A stretch of 64,000 nucleotides of DNA from positions 62,001 through 126,000 of the forward strand of contig CALXHQ010000002.1 of assembly GCA_944388145.1 (NCBI GenBank), in the 5' to 3' direction. Positions 17,506 through 27,477 of this stretch are shown piece by piece. The DNA is from an uncultured Gemmiger sp. Lineage in GTDB: Bacteria > Bacillota > Clostridia > Oscillospirales > Ruminococcaceae. The notes beneath the pieces are model-generated. The model made no database searches and was not told the DNA's origin. It was given only the letters and a program-made list of their open reading frames with translations. The first letter of the stretch is position 1. Every line of letters starts with the position of its first letter. The translations under genes were made by a program, and so were the position numbers.

Positions 17506-19875
17506 ATGGACAAAATCGAACTGCAAAAAATCAATGCCTACTGGCGGGCGGCCAACTATCTGGCGGCCGGCCAGCTCTACCTGCTGGACAACCCGCTTTT
17601 GCGCCGTCCGCTGACCCGTGCCGACGTGAAAAAGAAAATCGTCGGCCACTGGGGCACCGTGCCCGGCCAGAACTTTGTCTACGTCCACCTGAACCGCATC
17701 ATCAAGAAATATGACCAGGATATGATCCTGATCTCCGGCCCGGGGCACGGCGGCAACTTCTTTGTGGCCAACGCCTACCTGGACGGCACTTACAGCGAGG
17801 TCTACCCCAACATCAGCCGGGACGAGGAGGGTATGCGCCGCCTGTTCAAGCAGTTTTCCTTCCCCGGCGGCATCTCGTCCCATGTGGCGCCCGAGACCCC
17901 CGGCTCCATCAATGAGGGCGGCGAGCTGGGCTACTCCATCGCCCACGCCTTCGGCGCGGTGTTTGACAACCCCGATCTGATCGCCGCGGTCACTGTGGGC
18001 GACGGCGAAGCCGAGACCGGCCCCCTGGCCACCAGCTGGCAGTCCAACAAGTTCCTGAATCCCAAAGGCGACGGCGCTGTTCTGCCGATTTTGCACCTGA
18101 ACGGCTACAAGATCAGCAATCCCACCATCTTCGGCCGCATGACCCACGAGGAGCTGGAGCACTTCTTCCTGGGCTGCAGCTGGAAGCCCTACTTTGTCGA
18201 GGGCGACGACCCGCTGCCCATGCACGAGAAGATGGCCGAGACTCTCGACACCGTGATCGAGGAGATCCACGACATCCAGCGCCGTGCCCGCGCCGGCGAG
18301 GAACTGGGCCATATCCAGTGGCCGATGATCATTCTGCGCACCCCCAAAGGCTGGACCGGCCCGAAGGTGGTGGACGGCAAACCCATCGAGGGCACCTTCC
18401 GCGCCCATCAGGTGCCCATTGACCTGACGCTGGGCACCCCCAACCAGGAGGAGCACCTGGCCCAGCTGGAACAGTGGCTGCGCAGCTACCACCCCGAGGA
18501 GCTGTTTGACGAGAACGGCACCCTGATCCCCGAATTGCAGGCGCTGGCCCCCACCGGCGACCGGCGCATCGCGGCCAACCCCCACGCCAACGGCGGCAAG
18601 CTGCTGCGGGATCTGCGCACGCCGGACTTCCGCAAATATGCAGTGGACATCCCCTTCCCCGGCAGTGTCGAGAAGCAGGACATGATCGAGCTGAGCGGCT
18701 ATGTCCGCGATGTGTTCCAGCTCAACGCCGACGCCAAAAACTTCCGCATCTTTGGACCTGACGAGACAATGTCCAACCGGCTGTACCACTGCTTTGAAGC
18801 CGAGAAGCGGGACTGGAACTCCACCATCGTCCCCGGCGACGAGAACCTGGACCACAGCGGCCGCATCATGGACAGCATGCTGTCCGAGCACATGTGCGAG
18901 GGTTGGCTGGAAGGCTACCTGCTCACCGGCCGCCACGGCTTCTTTGCCAGCTACGAGAGCTTCATCCGCGTGGTGGACTCGATGGTGGCCCAGCACGCCA
19001 AGTGGCTGAAGGTCTGCAACCAGCTGCCCTGGCGGCAGAGCATCGCCTCGCTCAACCTGATTTTGACCTCCAACGTCTGGCAGCAGGACCACAACGGCTT
19101 CACCCACCAGGACCCGGGCTTCCTGGACCACATCGCCAACAAGAAGGCGGACGTGGTGCGCCTGTACCTGCCGCCGGATACCAACTGCCTGCTGTCCTGC
19201 TTTGACCACTGCATCCGCAGCCGGAATTACATCAACGTGCTGGTCACCTCCAAGCATCCGCGGCCTCAGTGGCTGACGATGGAACAGGCGGTCAAGCACT
19301 GCACCCAGGGCGTAGGCATCTGGGAGTGGGCCTCCAATGACGCCGGCCAGGAGCCGGATCTGGTCATGGCCTGCTGCGGCGACACCCCCACGCTGGAGAC
19401 GCTGGCCGCCGTGACCATCCTGCGGGACAACCTGCCGGAGCTGAAGATCCGCGTTATCAACGTGGTGGACCTGATGAAGCTGGAACCCAGCACCAAGCAT
19501 CCCCACGGCCTGACCGACACCGACTATGACGCGCTGTTCACCAAGGACAAGCCCATCATCTTCAACTTCCACGGCTATCCCACGCTGGTGCATGAGCTGA
19601 CCTATGAGCGCACCAACCGCAACCTGAGCGTCCACGGTTACCAGGAGGAAGGCACCATCACCACCCCGTTTGATATGCGGGTGCAAAACGAGATTGACCG
19701 TTTCCATCTGGTCAAGGATGCCATCAAACATCTGCCCCAGCTGGGCAACCGCGGCGCCTACCTGATCCAGAAGATGAACGACACCCTGGTGGCCCACAAG
19801 CAGTACATCCACGAGGAAGGCCAGGATCTGCCTGAGGTCCGCGACTGGAAGTGGCACCTGCCCGAAACCCGCTAA
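17506..19875 (+). CDS. xfp: Xylulose-5-phosphate/fructose-6-phosphate phosphoketolase
   Basis: A 789-aa thiamine-diphosphate enzyme, the expected length for phosphoketolases. Signatures are [46 protein letters not shown], the cofactor motif [15 protein letters not shown] and the C-terminal [16 protein letters not shown]. It splits xylulose 5-phosphate with phosphate into acetyl phosphate and glyceraldehyde 3-phosphate. As last gene of the operon it turns pentoses directly into an ATP-yielding acetyl phosphate and a triose. GAGGGAGG lies just upstream of the start at 17506, and a strong terminator closes the operon. Confidence 0.97.
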   Translation: MDKIELQKINAYWRAANYLAAGQLYLLDNPLLRRPLTRADVKKKIVGHWGTVPGQNFVYVHLNRIIKKYDQDMILISGPGHGGNFFVANAYLDGTYSEVYPNISRDEEGMRRLFKQFSFPGGISSHVAPETPGSINEGGELGYSIAHAFGAVFDNPDLIAAVTVGDGEAETGPLATSWQSNKFLNPKGDGAVLPILHLNGYKISNPTIFGRMTHEELEHFFLGCSWKPYFVEGDDPLPMHEKMAETLDTVIEEIHDIQRRARAGEELGHIQWPMIILRTPKGWTGPKVVDGKPIEGTFRAHQVPIDLTLGTPNQEEHLAQLEQWLRSYHPEELFDENGTLIPELQALAPTGDRRIAANPHANGGKLLRDLRTPDFRKYAVDIPFPGSVEKQDMIELSGYVRDVFQLNADAKNFRIFGPDETMSNRLYHCFEAEKRDWNSTIVPGDENLDHSGRIMDSMLSEHMCEGWLEGYLLTGRHGFFASYESFIRVVDSMVAQHAKWLKVCNQLPWRQSIASLNLILTSNVWQQDHNGFTHQDPGFLDHIANKKADVVRLYLPPDTNCLLSCFDHCIRSRNYINVLVTSKHPRPQWLTMEQAVKHCTQGVGIWEWASNDAGQEPDLVMACCGDTPTLETLAAVTILRDNLPELKIRVINVVDLMKLEPSTKHPHGLTDTDYDALFTKDKPIIFNFHGYPTLVHELTYERTNRNLSVHGYQEEGTITTPFDMRVQNEIDRFHLVKDAIKHLPQLGNRGAYLIQKMNDTLVAHKQYIHEEGQDLPEVRDWKWHLPETR

Positions 19876-19899
19876 CCCGATAGTCCTCAAACGCAATTG

Positions 19900-19952
19900 C
19901 CCCGCCCTGCCATCCGGTTGTATGCCGGTTGGCAGGGCGGGGTATTTTTTTT
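19900..19952 (+). terminator. Terminator of the pentose operon
   Basis: Perfect 12-bp stem CCCCGCCCTGCC (19900-19911) with GGCAGGGCGGGG (19931-19942), followed by TA and a run of T residues to 19952. Confidence 0.9.
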
Positions 19953-20109
19953 GCTGTTCACTTTTCAGGCTGCACACCCGGGGCCATAGGGACACCACTG
20001 CGGCATCCCCGACCGCAAAGGCTATGGGGAGGGGGAATGAAGGGTCCTACGCCAATCTTATACATTTTGTATAATTCCATCGTCATATTCCATTTATGAA
20101 TTTGCAGCC

Positions 20110-20142
20110 AAAAACTGCCCGCAGGCACGGACCCGCAGGCAG
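20110..20142 (-). terminator. Terminator of the aminotransferase gene
   Basis: Leftward hairpin CTGCCTGC/GCGGGCAG with one G-T pair, followed by TTTTT, 27 bases beyond the stop at 20169. Confidence 0.7.
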
Positions 20143-20168
20143 AATGTTACAAATGGGGAAGTCCAGAT

Positions 20169-21335
20169 TCAAGCCAGCACACCGCTGGCGGCAATGGCGG
20201 CCACTGCCGCCTGGATCTTTTCCACCGGCATGGTCAGCGCAAAGCGGACGTATCCCTCGCCGGAAGGGCCAAAGCTGGCGCCGGGGGTGCAGATGACGCC
20301 GGCCTTCTCGATCAGCTCCATGCAGAACGCCATGCTGTCGGTGCGGCCGCCGGGCAGCGGCGCCCAGACAAACATGCTGCCGTGGCTGTCGGGCACATTC
20401 CAGCCCACAGCCCGCAGACCGCCGCACAGGGCATCGCGGCGGCGCTGGTATTCGGCACACTGGGCCTTGACGCTGTCCAGCGGACCGGTCAGTGCGGCGA
20501 TCGCCGCCTTCTGGATGGGCAAAAACATACCGAAATCAATCTGGGTGCGCAGCTTTTTGCAGGCAGCCACCACATCCGGCCGCCCCACCAGAAAGCTGAT
20601 CCGCGCGCCGGTGACATTAAAGCTCTTGCTCAGGCTGAAAAACTCCACCGCCACCTCGCTGGCACCGGGGGTGTTGAAAACGCTGCCGCCCACCCGGCCG
20701 TCAAAAATGATGTCGCTGTATGCATTGTCGTGCACCAGCAGGATATCGTGCGCCCTGCAGAAATCCACGATCTGGCGGTACAGCTCCGGGCTGCCCACAC
20801 TGCCCACCGGGTTGGCCGGCAGTGACACCAGCATATACTTGGCCCGGTCAGCCACCTCATCGGGGATGGCGGTCACATCGGGCAGAAAGTTGTTCTCTTT
20901 GGTCAGCTTATAGTACCAGGGCTCGGCGCCGCCCAGCTCGCTGCCGGTCATAAACACCGGGTAGCAGGGGTCGGGCAGCAGCACCAGGTCACCGTCGTTG
21001 CACAGCGTCAGGCCCAGGTGGCCGATGCCGTCCTGGCTGCCGGAAAAGCTCATCACATGGTCGGGGGTCAGCCCCTCCACATGGAAGCGGCGCTTGTAGT
21101 AATCGCAGACGGCCTGCAACATCTCGGGCAGGTCGCGCAGGCTGTACTTCCAGTTTTCATCGTCGGCGGCCGCATCGATCAGCGCCTGCTTGATGTGGGG
21201 CGCAGGCGGAAAGTCCGGCGTGCCCACCGACAGGTTGTAGATTTTTTTGCCCTCAGCCTCCAGCTCCACCTTGCGGTCATTCAGCGCGGCGAAGATCTCA
21301 GGTCCGAACAGGTCCAGACGCTTGGAAAATTGCAT
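20169..21335 (-). CDS. Class I/II PLP-dependent aminotransferase (DapL/AspC-like)
   Basis: A 388-aa fold-type I aminotransferase. The PLP lysine lies in FFSLSKSFNVTGARISFLVG; NPVGSVG, HDNAYSDIIF and the C-terminal YVRFALTMP (carboxylate-binding Arg) are family motifs. The overall pattern (SVGTPDFPPAPHIKQAL, GSQDGIGHLGLTLCN) resembles LL-diaminopimelate aminotransferase-like and aspartate-type enzymes of Firmicutes. The amino donor cannot be assigned from sequence alone. The start at 21335 (MQFSKRLDLFG) has an AGGGGG upstream. It is monocistronic with its own promoter and terminator. Confidence 0.85.
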   Translation of the reverse strand: MQFSKRLDLFGPEIFAALNDRKVELEAEGKKIYNLSVGTPDFPPAPHIKQALIDAAADDENWKYSLRDLPEMLQAVCDYYKRRFHVEGLTPDHVMSFSGSQDGIGHLGLTLCNDGDLVLLPDPCYPVFMTGSELGGAEPWYYKLTKENNFLPDVTAIPDEVADRAKYMLVSLPANPVGSVGSPELYRQIVDFCRAHDILLVHDNAYSDIIFDGRVGGSVFNTPGASEVAVEFFSLSKSFNVTGARISFLVGRPDVVAACKKLRTQIDFGMFLPIQKAAIAALTGPLDSVKAQCAEYQRRRDALCGGLRAVGWNVPDSHGSMFVWAPLPGGRTDSMAFCMELIEKAGVICTPGASFGPSGEGYVRFALTMPVEKIQAAVAAIAASGVLA

Positions 21336-21400
21336 GCAGATCCCCCTCTTTCCCGGTCGGGCGTGCCGCCGGCCGGGTTCAAACAATGGTAACGCCTTTT

Positions 21401-21429
21401 ATTGTACCAGTCCTGTTCACTGGTTTCAA
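21401..21429 (-). promoter_or_regulatory. Promoter for the aminotransferase gene
   Basis: Leftward TTGAAA (21429-21424), 17-base spacer, TACAAT (21406-21401). The spacer contains an inverted repeat CCAGT...ACTGG that could be an operator. Confidence 0.7.
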
Positions 21430-21442
21430 GCACCAAAGCGGC

Positions 21443-21492
21443 AAAAAACGGCAAAACCGGGGCCCGCCTGCGGTTGAGCAGGCAGGCCCCGG
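21443..21492 (-). terminator. Terminator of the thioredoxin reductase gene
   Basis: A 14-bp stem with one wobble pair (21492-21479 with 21470-21457) is followed leftward by TTTT and, after GCCG, a second T-run to 21443. Confidence 0.75.
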
Positions 21493-21518
21493 GCTCAGGA
21501 TATTTTCGCCGGACCGGT

Positions 21519-22451
21519 TCAGTTGGCCGGGTGGGCATCCGCCCAGGCACAGGCAGCCACGGCGGCCACAGTGCCATCGGCGGCGGCGGTGGTCAGCTGA
21601 CGCACCGTTTTGGCGCGGCAGTCCCCCGCTGCAAACAGGCCGGGCACGTTGGTTTTGCAGTCCTCCCCGGCCTGGATGTAACCGGCCTCGTCCAGCTGCA
21701 GCGGCGGGGCAAAGGGCCCGTTGCCCGGCACCTGGCCCACTGCCAGGAACACACCGTCCACCGCCACTTCGATGCGGGCGCCGGTGTTTTTGTTTTCCAC
21801 CGCCAAACCGGTCAGCTTGGGGTCGCCCAGGTACTCGGTCACCACGCTGTTCAGCATCAGCTCCACATTGGGCAGGGCCGTCACCCGGGCGACCAGCGCT
21901 GCCTCGCCCCGGAAGGTGTCCCGCCGGTGGATCAGGATTACCTTTTCACAGATGCCGGCCAGATACTCGGCACTTTGCAGCGCAGCGCTGCCGCCCCCCA
22001 CCACAGCGGTGGTCTTGCCGCGGTAGAAGGCTCCGTCGCACACCGCGCAGTAGCCGATCCCCCGCCCGGTGAGCTGCTGTTCCCGGGGGAGGTCCAGCCC
22101 CCTGTGATGCGCCCCCGCCGCCAGTATCACACTGCGGCAGGCAAAGTTTCCGGCATCACCGGGCACCACAAAGCTGCCGTCCGGCTGGGGTTGCACACCG
22201 GATGCCCGGGCAAAGTGGAATTCCACCCCCAGGTCGGACGCCTGCCTATACAGTGCATCGGACAGGTCCGCCCCTGAGATGGACGCAATGCCGGGATAGT
22301 TTTCCACCTGGGGGGAGGAAGCGATCTGACCGCCGAAGCCCTCACACTCCAGCACAGCCACGCTCTTGCCCGCCCGGGCGGCGTAGATGGCCGCTGTCAT
22401 GCCGGCAATGCCGGCGCCAATCACCAGAATGTCCGCTCTGTGTTCTGCCAT
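21519..22451 (-). CDS. trxB: Thioredoxin reductase-like FAD/NAD(P)H oxidoreductase
   Basis: A 310-aa flavoprotein with the FAD motif VIGAGIAGMTAAIYAARAG at residues 9-27, the redox pair CAVC at 135-138, a second dinucleotide motif AVVGGGSAALQSAEYLA for the nicotinamide cofactor, and the C-terminal GLFAAGDCRAKTVRQL that clamps FAD. Length and order are those of low-molecular-weight TrxB, which reduces thioredoxin. No thioredoxin gene is adjacent. The start at 22451 has AGGAGG 7 bases upstream; an extension to 22481 is rejected for that reason. Confidence 0.93.
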   Translation of the reverse strand: MAEHRADILVIGAGIAGMTAAIYAARAGKSVAVLECEGFGGQIASSPQVENYPGIASISGADLSDALYRQASDLGVEFHFARASGVQPQPDGSFVVPGDAGNFACRSVILAAGAHHRGLDLPREQQLTGRGIGYCAVCDGAFYRGKTTAVVGGGSAALQSAEYLAGICEKVILIHRRDTFRGEAALVARVTALPNVELMLNSVVTEYLGDPKLTGLAVENKNTGARIEVAVDGVFLAVGQVPGNGPFAPPLQLDEAGYIQAGEDCKTNVPGLFAAGDCRAKTVRQLTTAAADGTVAAVAACAWADAHPAN

Positions 22452-22610
22452 GGGAATGCCTCCTTCCCGGCCGGGCGCCAACCCGTCAGCCGGTTGCTGC
22501 CAGGGTTCCGCCGTGCGGTCCGCCCTTTGGGCGGGACGGATGCCCCCTGCTCTTTGCCTTTAGTTTGCCCGATATGAGCCCTTTCCGTCCGTTGCCAGGG
22601 CAACTTTCCT

Positions 22611-23795
22611 TCAATCCCGGGCGTAGATGTCCCGGGTATATACCTTGTGTGGCACGTCAGCCAGCTCGGCGGCGGCGCGGTTGGTCAAAATGATGTCGCA
22701 CTCCGCCTTGAAGGCCGCCAGGTCCCGCTCCACCCGGCTGCCGTAGAACGTGTCCGCCTGCAGGGTGGGTTCATAGACAATCACCGGCACGCCCTGGGCC
22801 TTGATGCGTTTCATCACACCCTGGATGCTGGACTGGCGGAAATTGTCACTGCCGGCCTTCATGGTCAGGCGATAGATGCCCACCACCCTGGGATGGCGGG
22901 AAAGCACATCCTCGGCGATAAAGTCCTTGCGGGTGCGGTTGGAGTCCACAATGGCCTGGATCAGGTTTTGGGGCACATCCCGATAGTTGGCCAGCAGCTG
23001 CTTGGTATCCTTGGGCAGGCAGTAGCCGCCGTAGCCAAAGCTGGGATTGTTGTAATGGCTGCCGATGCGCGGGTCCAGGCAGACACCGTCGATGATCCCC
23101 CGGGTATCCAGCCCTCGGCTGGCGGCATAGGTGTCCAGCTCATTGAAGAAGGCCACCCGCAGCGCCAGATAGGTGTTGGCAAACAGCTTGATGGCCTCGG
23201 CCTCGGTCAGGCCGGGGAACAGGGTGGGGATGTCCTGCTTGATGGCCCCCTGAGCCAGCAGACCGGCAAAGGCCCTGGCCGCCGTCTGGGCGGCGGCGTC
23301 CCCGGCGGGGGCGCCCACCACAATGCGGCTGGGATAAAGGTTGTCGTACAGGGCGTGGCCCTCCCGCAGAAATTCCGGGCTGAACAGGATCTGCTGGCCG
23401 GGGAATTTTTCCCGCACAGAGGCAGTGTAACCCACCGGCACGGTGGACTTGATCACCACCGCGGCGTTCGGGGCATAGCGGCGGGCCAGTTCCAGCACCG
23501 ACTCCACACTGGAAGTATCGAAATAGTTTTTGTGGGGATCGTAGTTGGTGGGGGTGGCAATCACAATCAGCTCGGCGCCGGTATAGCCCGCCTCAGCGTC
23601 GGTGGTGGCCGTCAGGTCCAGCGGACGGTGCGCCAGATAGTCCTCGATCTCCGGGTCGGCGATGGGGGAACGCCGGGCATTGATGGCCTCCACCTTTTCC
23701 GGCAGGACATCCACCGCATGGACAGGGTTGTGCTGGGCCAGCAGTACGCTGATGGACAGGCCGACATAGCCGGTGCCGACAACGGTGATCTTCAT
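22611..23795 (-). CDS. ugd: UDP-glucose 6-dehydrogenase
   Basis: A 394-aa nucleotide-sugar dehydrogenase. The NAD motif [15 protein letters not shown] opens the protein; [18 protein letters not shown], the [18 protein letters not shown] helix and the catalytic cysteine 259 in [16 protein letters not shown] are all present. It oxidises UDP-glucose to UDP-glucuronate for capsule or exopolysaccharide. It stands alone, not in a polysaccharide cluster, which matches short single-gene Ugd arrangements in other Firmicutes. UDP-N-acetylmannosamine dehydrogenase is less likely given the motifs. Confidence 0.93.
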   Translation of the reverse strand: MKITVVGTGYVGLSISVLLAQHNPVHAVDVLPEKVEAINARRSPIADPEIEDYLAHRPLDLTATTDAEAGYTGAELIVIATPTNYDPHKNYFDTSSVESVLELARRYAPNAAVVIKSTVPVGYTASVREKFPGQQILFSPEFLREGHALYDNLYPSRIVVGAPAGDAAAQTAARAFAGLLAQGAIKQDIPTLFPGLTEAEAIKLFANTYLALRVAFFNELDTYAASRGLDTRGIIDGVCLDPRIGSHYNNPSFGYGGYCLPKDTKQLLANYRDVPQNLIQAIVDSNRTRKDFIAEDVLSRHPRVVGIYRLTMKAGSDNFRQSSIQGVMKRIKAQGVPVIVYEPTLQADTFYGSRVERDLAAFKAECDIILTNRAAAELADVPHKVYTRDIYARD

Positions 23796-23831
23796 GGAAC
23801 AACTTCCTTTCGTGAAATTTCCGGCAGGGGA

Positions 23832-23860
23832 TTGCCCCCGGGCGGCGGGTCCTGTATACT
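23832..23860 (+). promoter_or_regulatory. Promoter for the YhhN-like gene
   Basis: TTGCCC (23832-23837), 17-base spacer, TATACT (23855-23860). Confidence 0.5.
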
Positions 23861-23997
23861 GAAGGAAATATCATCCCCGGCAGGACACCCGCAGGGCAGG
23901 GTGCCGCCCCAACAGGCACGGCACTGTGATCAAGTTGATTATATCCCATCCGACCGCCCATTGCAACGCCGGTCCGGCGGGAGAGGGAGGCAGCAGC

Positions 23998-24669
23998 ATG
24001 ATGGTGATGTTTGCCGCGGCGGGGTATCTGGCTCTGGCAGCGGCGGTGCTGGCCCTGCGGGGGCGGCCCGCCTATCCGGCGGCCAAGGCGATGGCCGGGG
24101 CAGGGTTCTGCGTGCTGGCGGCGGTATGCGCCTGGCAGCAGGGCGGCACACCCTGGCCATGGCCGCTGCCGGCGGGGTTTGCGCTTTGCGCCGCCGGGGA
24201 CGTGGCCATGGGGAGATACAATCTGTACCGGCGGCCCCGGGCGCTGCTTTGGGGGATCCTGCTGTTTGCCGCGGGGCACCTGTGCTTTCTGGCCGGGTTG
24301 GCCCTGCGCCGGCGGCCCGGGGCCGTTCCGCTGGTTTTTGCAGTGGCCGCAGCACTGGCGCTGGCGGCTGCGCTGCACCGGGGCTGGCTGGATATGGGCC
24401 GGCTGGCCCCCGGCGGCGTGCTCTACTGTTTTGCGGTCAGCCTGATGGCCGCCCAGGCGGCAGCGCTGGCGGCGGGCAGCCCCTGCACCGGCACCCTGCT
24501 GTTTGCCGCGGGCAGCGTGCTGTTCTGGGCCTCTGATCTGGTCTTGCTGGGGCTGTACTTTTCCCGGCGGAGGGGCAGCAGGGTACTGCACATTGCCAAC
24601 CTGACCAGCTACTATGCCGGTATGCTGTTGATGGCGCTGAGCATGGCCTGGCCCGCCGGCTTTGCCTGA
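23998..24669 (+). CDS. YhhN/TMEM86 family membrane protein (lysoplasmalogenase-like)
   Basis: A 223-aa protein made almost entirely of about eight membrane helices. The conserved acidic motifs of the YhhN family are present: CAAGDVAMG near residue 65 and LFWASDLVLLGLYF near residue 180, with SYYAGMLLMALS at the end. Characterised relatives hydrolyse the vinyl-ether bond of lysoplasmalogens. Plasmalogens occur in anaerobic Clostridia, so that role is plausible here. GGGAGG precedes the start; ATG codons at 23998, 24001 and 24007 are alternatives that barely change the protein. Confidence 0.82.
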   Translation: MMVMFAAAGYLALAAAVLALRGRPAYPAAKAMAGAGFCVLAAVCAWQQGGTPWPWPLPAGFALCAAGDVAMGRYNLYRRPRALLWGILLFAAGHLCFLAGLALRRRPGAVPLVFAVAAALALAAALHRGWLDMGRLAPGGVLYCFAVSLMAAQAAALAAGSPCTGTLLFAAGSVLFWASDLVLLGLYFSRRRGSRVLHIANLTSYYAGMLLMALSMAWPAGFA

Positions 24670-24807
24670 CCCCGCCGCGGGCGCCAGCTTTGCGCCACGG
24701 GCACTTTTGAGGCGCCATATCCGCCCGGTTTGGCCTGTTTGAGCCCGCATGGGCCGGGAACTTCACGATTTGGTCACGGAATGTTCACAGGAAATCGGAT
24801 AAGCCTT

Positions 24808-24816
24808 TGCTATAAT
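24808..24816 (+). promoter_or_regulatory. Extended -10 promoter of ftsH
   Basis: TGCTATAAT is an extended -10 element 45 bases before the ftsH start. The nearest -35-like hexamer (TTCACA at 24784) is too far, at 21 bases, so recognition would depend on the extended -10. Confidence 0.6.
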
Positions 24817-24860
24817 GGGGGTAGTTCCCCTGAATTTTTGTATGTGAGGAGGAATACTTT

Positions 24861-26840
24861 ATGCAGGAGATCAAGGACAATGACCGCAAGCCGCCCAAGC
24901 GGCCATTGATTTATTATTATGTGGTGGCCGCTGTGGTGCTGCTGCTGCTCAACGCACTGTTTTTCCCCTCGGTGCTGCAGCAGCAGGTCATCGAGGTACC
25001 TTACAGCGCCTTTTTGAACATGGTGGATGAGGGCCAGGTGCAGGAAGTGGCACTGGAAGAATCCAGCGGCCAGCTGGTGTTCACCGCCCAGGTTCCGATG
25101 AGTGAGCTGGAGTCTCTGCAGCAGATCGACGGCGAGGATACCCCGCCTGCCGAGTCGGAAGAGCAGGCCGACGCCGAAATCTATTCCGGCGTGTTTAAGA
25201 CCGGTATCTGGCCGGACGACGGCCAGCGTCTGCTGGAACAGCTGCGCCAGGATGACAACATTACCTTTACCTCCGAGATTCCCACCCAGGCCAACCCGAT
25301 CCTGAGCCTGATCGTCTCCTGGGTACTGCCCATCATCATCTTCTTTGCCATTGGCGAACTGCTGTCCCGCTGGCTGACCAAAAAGATGGGCAACATGAAC
25401 GGGTTGAACAACGCCATGACCTTTGGCAAGTCCGGCGCCAAGGTATATGTGGAACAGTCCGAGACCGGCGTGACCTTTGCTGATGTGGCCGGCCAGGACG
25501 AGGCCAAGGAGTCGCTTTTGGAAGTGGTGGACTTCCTGCACGAGCCGGAAAAGTACGCCGCCATCGGTGCCAAACTGCCCAAGGGCGTACTGCTGGTGGG
25601 CCCTCCGGGCACCGGCAAGACGCTGCTGGCCAAAGCCGTTGCCGGCGAGGCCAAGGTCCCCTTCTTCTCCATGTCCGGCAGTGAGTTTGTCGAGATGTTT
25701 GTGGGCATGGGTGCCGCAAAGGTTCGCGACCTGTTCAAACAGGCCAATGAGAAGGCCCCCTGTATTGTCTTTATCGATGAGATCGACGCCATCGGCAAAA
25801 AGCGCGATGCGGGCGGCTTCTCCGGCAATGACGAGCGGGAGCAGACACTGAACCAGCTGCTGGCCGAGATGGACGGCTTTGACGCCCGCAAGGGCGTGGT
25901 GCTGCTGGCGGCCACCAACCGCCCCGAAAGCCTGGACCCTGCCCTGACCCGCCCCGGCCGGTTCGACCGCCGCGTACCGGTGGAACTGCCCGACCTGCCC
26001 GGCCGCGTGGCTATCCTGAAAGTACACGCCAAGGATGTGAAGCTGGACGGGAATATTGACTGGGAACTGATTGCCCGTGCCACCGCCGGTGCCTCCGGCG
26101 CCGAGTTGGCCAACATCATCAATGAGGCTGCCCTGCGCGCCGTGCGCCAGAAGCGCAGTGCCGTCACCCAGGCCGACCTGGAGGAGAGCGTTGAGACGGT
26201 TATCGCCGGCGCCCAGCGCAAGAATGCGGTGATCAGCCCCAGCGACAAAAAGATTGTCGCCTATCACGAGACCGGCCACGCCCTGGTGGCGGCACTGCAA
26301 AGCCACTCGGCCCCGGTCACCAAGATCACCATCATCCCCCGCACCTCCGGCGCGCTGGGCTACACCATGCAGGTGGACGAGGGCGAGAAGGTGCTGATGA
26401 GCCGCACCGAGCTGGTGAACAAGCTGGCCACCCTGACCGGCGGCCGCAGCGCCGAGGAGCTGGTCTTTGGCAAGGACAACGCCACCACCGGTGCCTCCAA
26501 CGATATTGAGCAGGCCACCAAGCTGGCCCGCGCCATGATCACCCGCTACGGCATGACCGACGAGTTTGACATGGTGGCGCTGGAAACGGTGCAGAACCAA
26601 TACCTGGGCGGCGACACCAGTCTGGCCTGCTCCGACAACACCGCCGGGCGCATTGACCAGATGGTCTGCGACACGGTGCGCCAGGCCCACCAGAAAGCCT
26701 ATGACCTGCTGAAGGCCCACCGGCCTGCCCTGGACCGGCTGGCGGCCTACCTGCTGGAGAAGGAAACCATCACCGGTGAGGAGTTCATGCAGATGCTGGC
26801 CCAGAGCGAGCCCGCGCTGCCCGCGGACAATCACGCCTGA
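24861..26840 (+). CDS. ftsH: ATP-dependent zinc metalloprotease FtsH
   Basis: A 659-aa membrane AAA+ protease. Membrane helices at about 17-36 and 147-165 flank an extracytoplasmic domain. Walker A GPPGTGKT (247-254), Walker B IVFIDEID (about 302-309), the arginine-finger region RPGRFDRR and the zinc site HETGH (469-473) are intact. It degrades misfolded membrane proteins and selected regulators. GAGGAGG precedes the ATG. No hpt, tilS or folate genes, its common neighbours, are adjacent; it appears monocistronic. Confidence 0.97.
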   Translation: MQEIKDNDRKPPKRPLIYYYVVAAVVLLLLNALFFPSVLQQQVIEVPYSAFLNMVDEGQVQEVALEESSGQLVFTAQVPMSELESLQQIDGEDTPPAESEEQADAEIYSGVFKTGIWPDDGQRLLEQLRQDDNITFTSEIPTQANPILSLIVSWVLPIIIFFAIGELLSRWLTKKMGNMNGLNNAMTFGKSGAKVYVEQSETGVTFADVAGQDEAKESLLEVVDFLHEPEKYAAIGAKLPKGVLLVGPPGTGKTLLAKAVAGEAKVPFFSMSGSEFVEMFVGMGAAKVRDLFKQANEKAPCIVFIDEIDAIGKKRDAGGFSGNDEREQTLNQLLAEMDGFDARKGVVLLAATNRPESLDPALTRPGRFDRRVPVELPDLPGRVAILKVHAKDVKLDGNIDWELIARATAGASGAELANIINEAALRAVRQKRSAVTQADLEESVETVIAGAQRKNAVISPSDKKIVAYHETGHALVAALQSHSAPVTKITIIPRTSGALGYTMQVDEGEKVLMSRTELVNKLATLTGGRSAEELVFGKDNATTGASNDIEQATKLARAMITRYGMTDEFDMVALETVQNQYLGGDTSLACSDNTAGRIDQMVCDTVRQAHQKAYDLLKAHRPALDRLAAYLLEKETITGEEFMQMLAQSEPALPADNHA

Positions 26841-26879
26841 TCCCCCGGCGGCGGACGGTTCTTTGCCGGCAATCCCCCG

Positions 26880-26940
26880 TTGACAAAAATACGGTTTCGT
26901 ACTATACTGGTTTTTGGCAGTTGGTACGAAACCGTATTTT
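26880..26940 (+). promoter_or_regulatory. Promoter with perfect 17-bp palindromic MarR-type operator
   Basis: TTGACA (26880-26885), 17-base spacer and TATACT (26903-26908) form a near-consensus promoter. The whole spacer, AAAATACGGTTTCGTAC (26886-26902), is repeated in perfect inverse at 26924-26940 after a 21-base gap. A protein bound to the left arm would block RNA polymerase; binding of both arms could loop or bridge the start site. The adjacent MarR gene makes autoregulation the natural reading. Confidence 0.85.
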
Positions 26941-26979
26941 TTGTATTTTGGCAGCAATGCACCGGAAAGAAGGCATCCT

Positions 26980-27477
26980 GTGACCCATGAAGAAATTTTG
27001 CGGCTGCTGCGCCGGCTGACGTTGGCCACCAACCGGATGGACGGCGCCTATTATCTGTTTGCCCGGCGCCGCGGTGTCAATGAGAATACGCTGGCGCTGC
27101 TGTACGCCATCGACGGCGGCCAGCCCCACAGCCAGAAACAGGTGTGTGAGGAATGGCTGATCCCCAAAACCACCATCAACACCATTGTGCGCCAGCTGGA
27201 GGCTGAGGGCTACCTGACCCTGCGCCATGACGGCCGCGGACGGGAAAAGACACTCTGCCTGACCCCCACGGGCATGGACTATGCCCGCAGCATCCTGGGC
27301 GACATCTACGCCGCCGAGGATGCCGCCATGGAGGCGGCCCTGAAAAAATTTTCCCCCGCGTTTGTAGATGCGCTGGAGGAATACACCGCTGTGCTCTGTG
27401 CGGAGTTTGAGGCCCGCACCGGCGGCGCCCCCAACCCCAAAATTGCAGCAGACGAACAAGGAGACAGGAAAAGATGA
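26980..27477 (+). CDS. MarR family transcriptional regulator
   Basis: A 165-aa regulator with a winged helix at about 50-105 (HSQKQVCEEWLIPKTTINTIVRQLEAEG followed by the wing DGRGREKTLCLTPTG) and dimerisation helices at both ends. It starts at a GTG (26980) with AAAGAAGG just upstream; reading further up would enter the operator. Its stop overlaps the start of the MATE gene in an ATGA, so it and the transporter are one translationally coupled unit. It probably represses the operon until a toxic ligand binds. Confidence 0.9.
   Translation: MTHEEILRLLRRLTLATNRMDGAYYLFARRRGVNENTLALLYAIDGGQPHSQKQVCEEWLIPKTTINTIVRQLEAEGYLTLRHDGRGREKTLCLTPTGMDYARSILGDIYAAEDAAMEAALKKFSPAFVDALEEYTAVLCAEFEARTGGAPNPKIAADEQGDRKR

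Noticed and set aside
14397-17534. A 1000-codon minus-strand open frame opposite the pentose operon.
   Set aside because: Lies opposite the isomerase, the second kinase and araD; a low-complexity Gly/Val/His-rich shadow with no family match.
17290-19998. A 900-codon minus-strand open frame opposite phosphoketolase.
   Set aside because: Antisense shadow of xfp; no signal, domain or start site.
26914-26979. An upstream TTG start for the MarR gene.
   Set aside because: It would start on or before the probable transcription start and translate the operator's right arm; GTG at 26980 has a good ribosome site.
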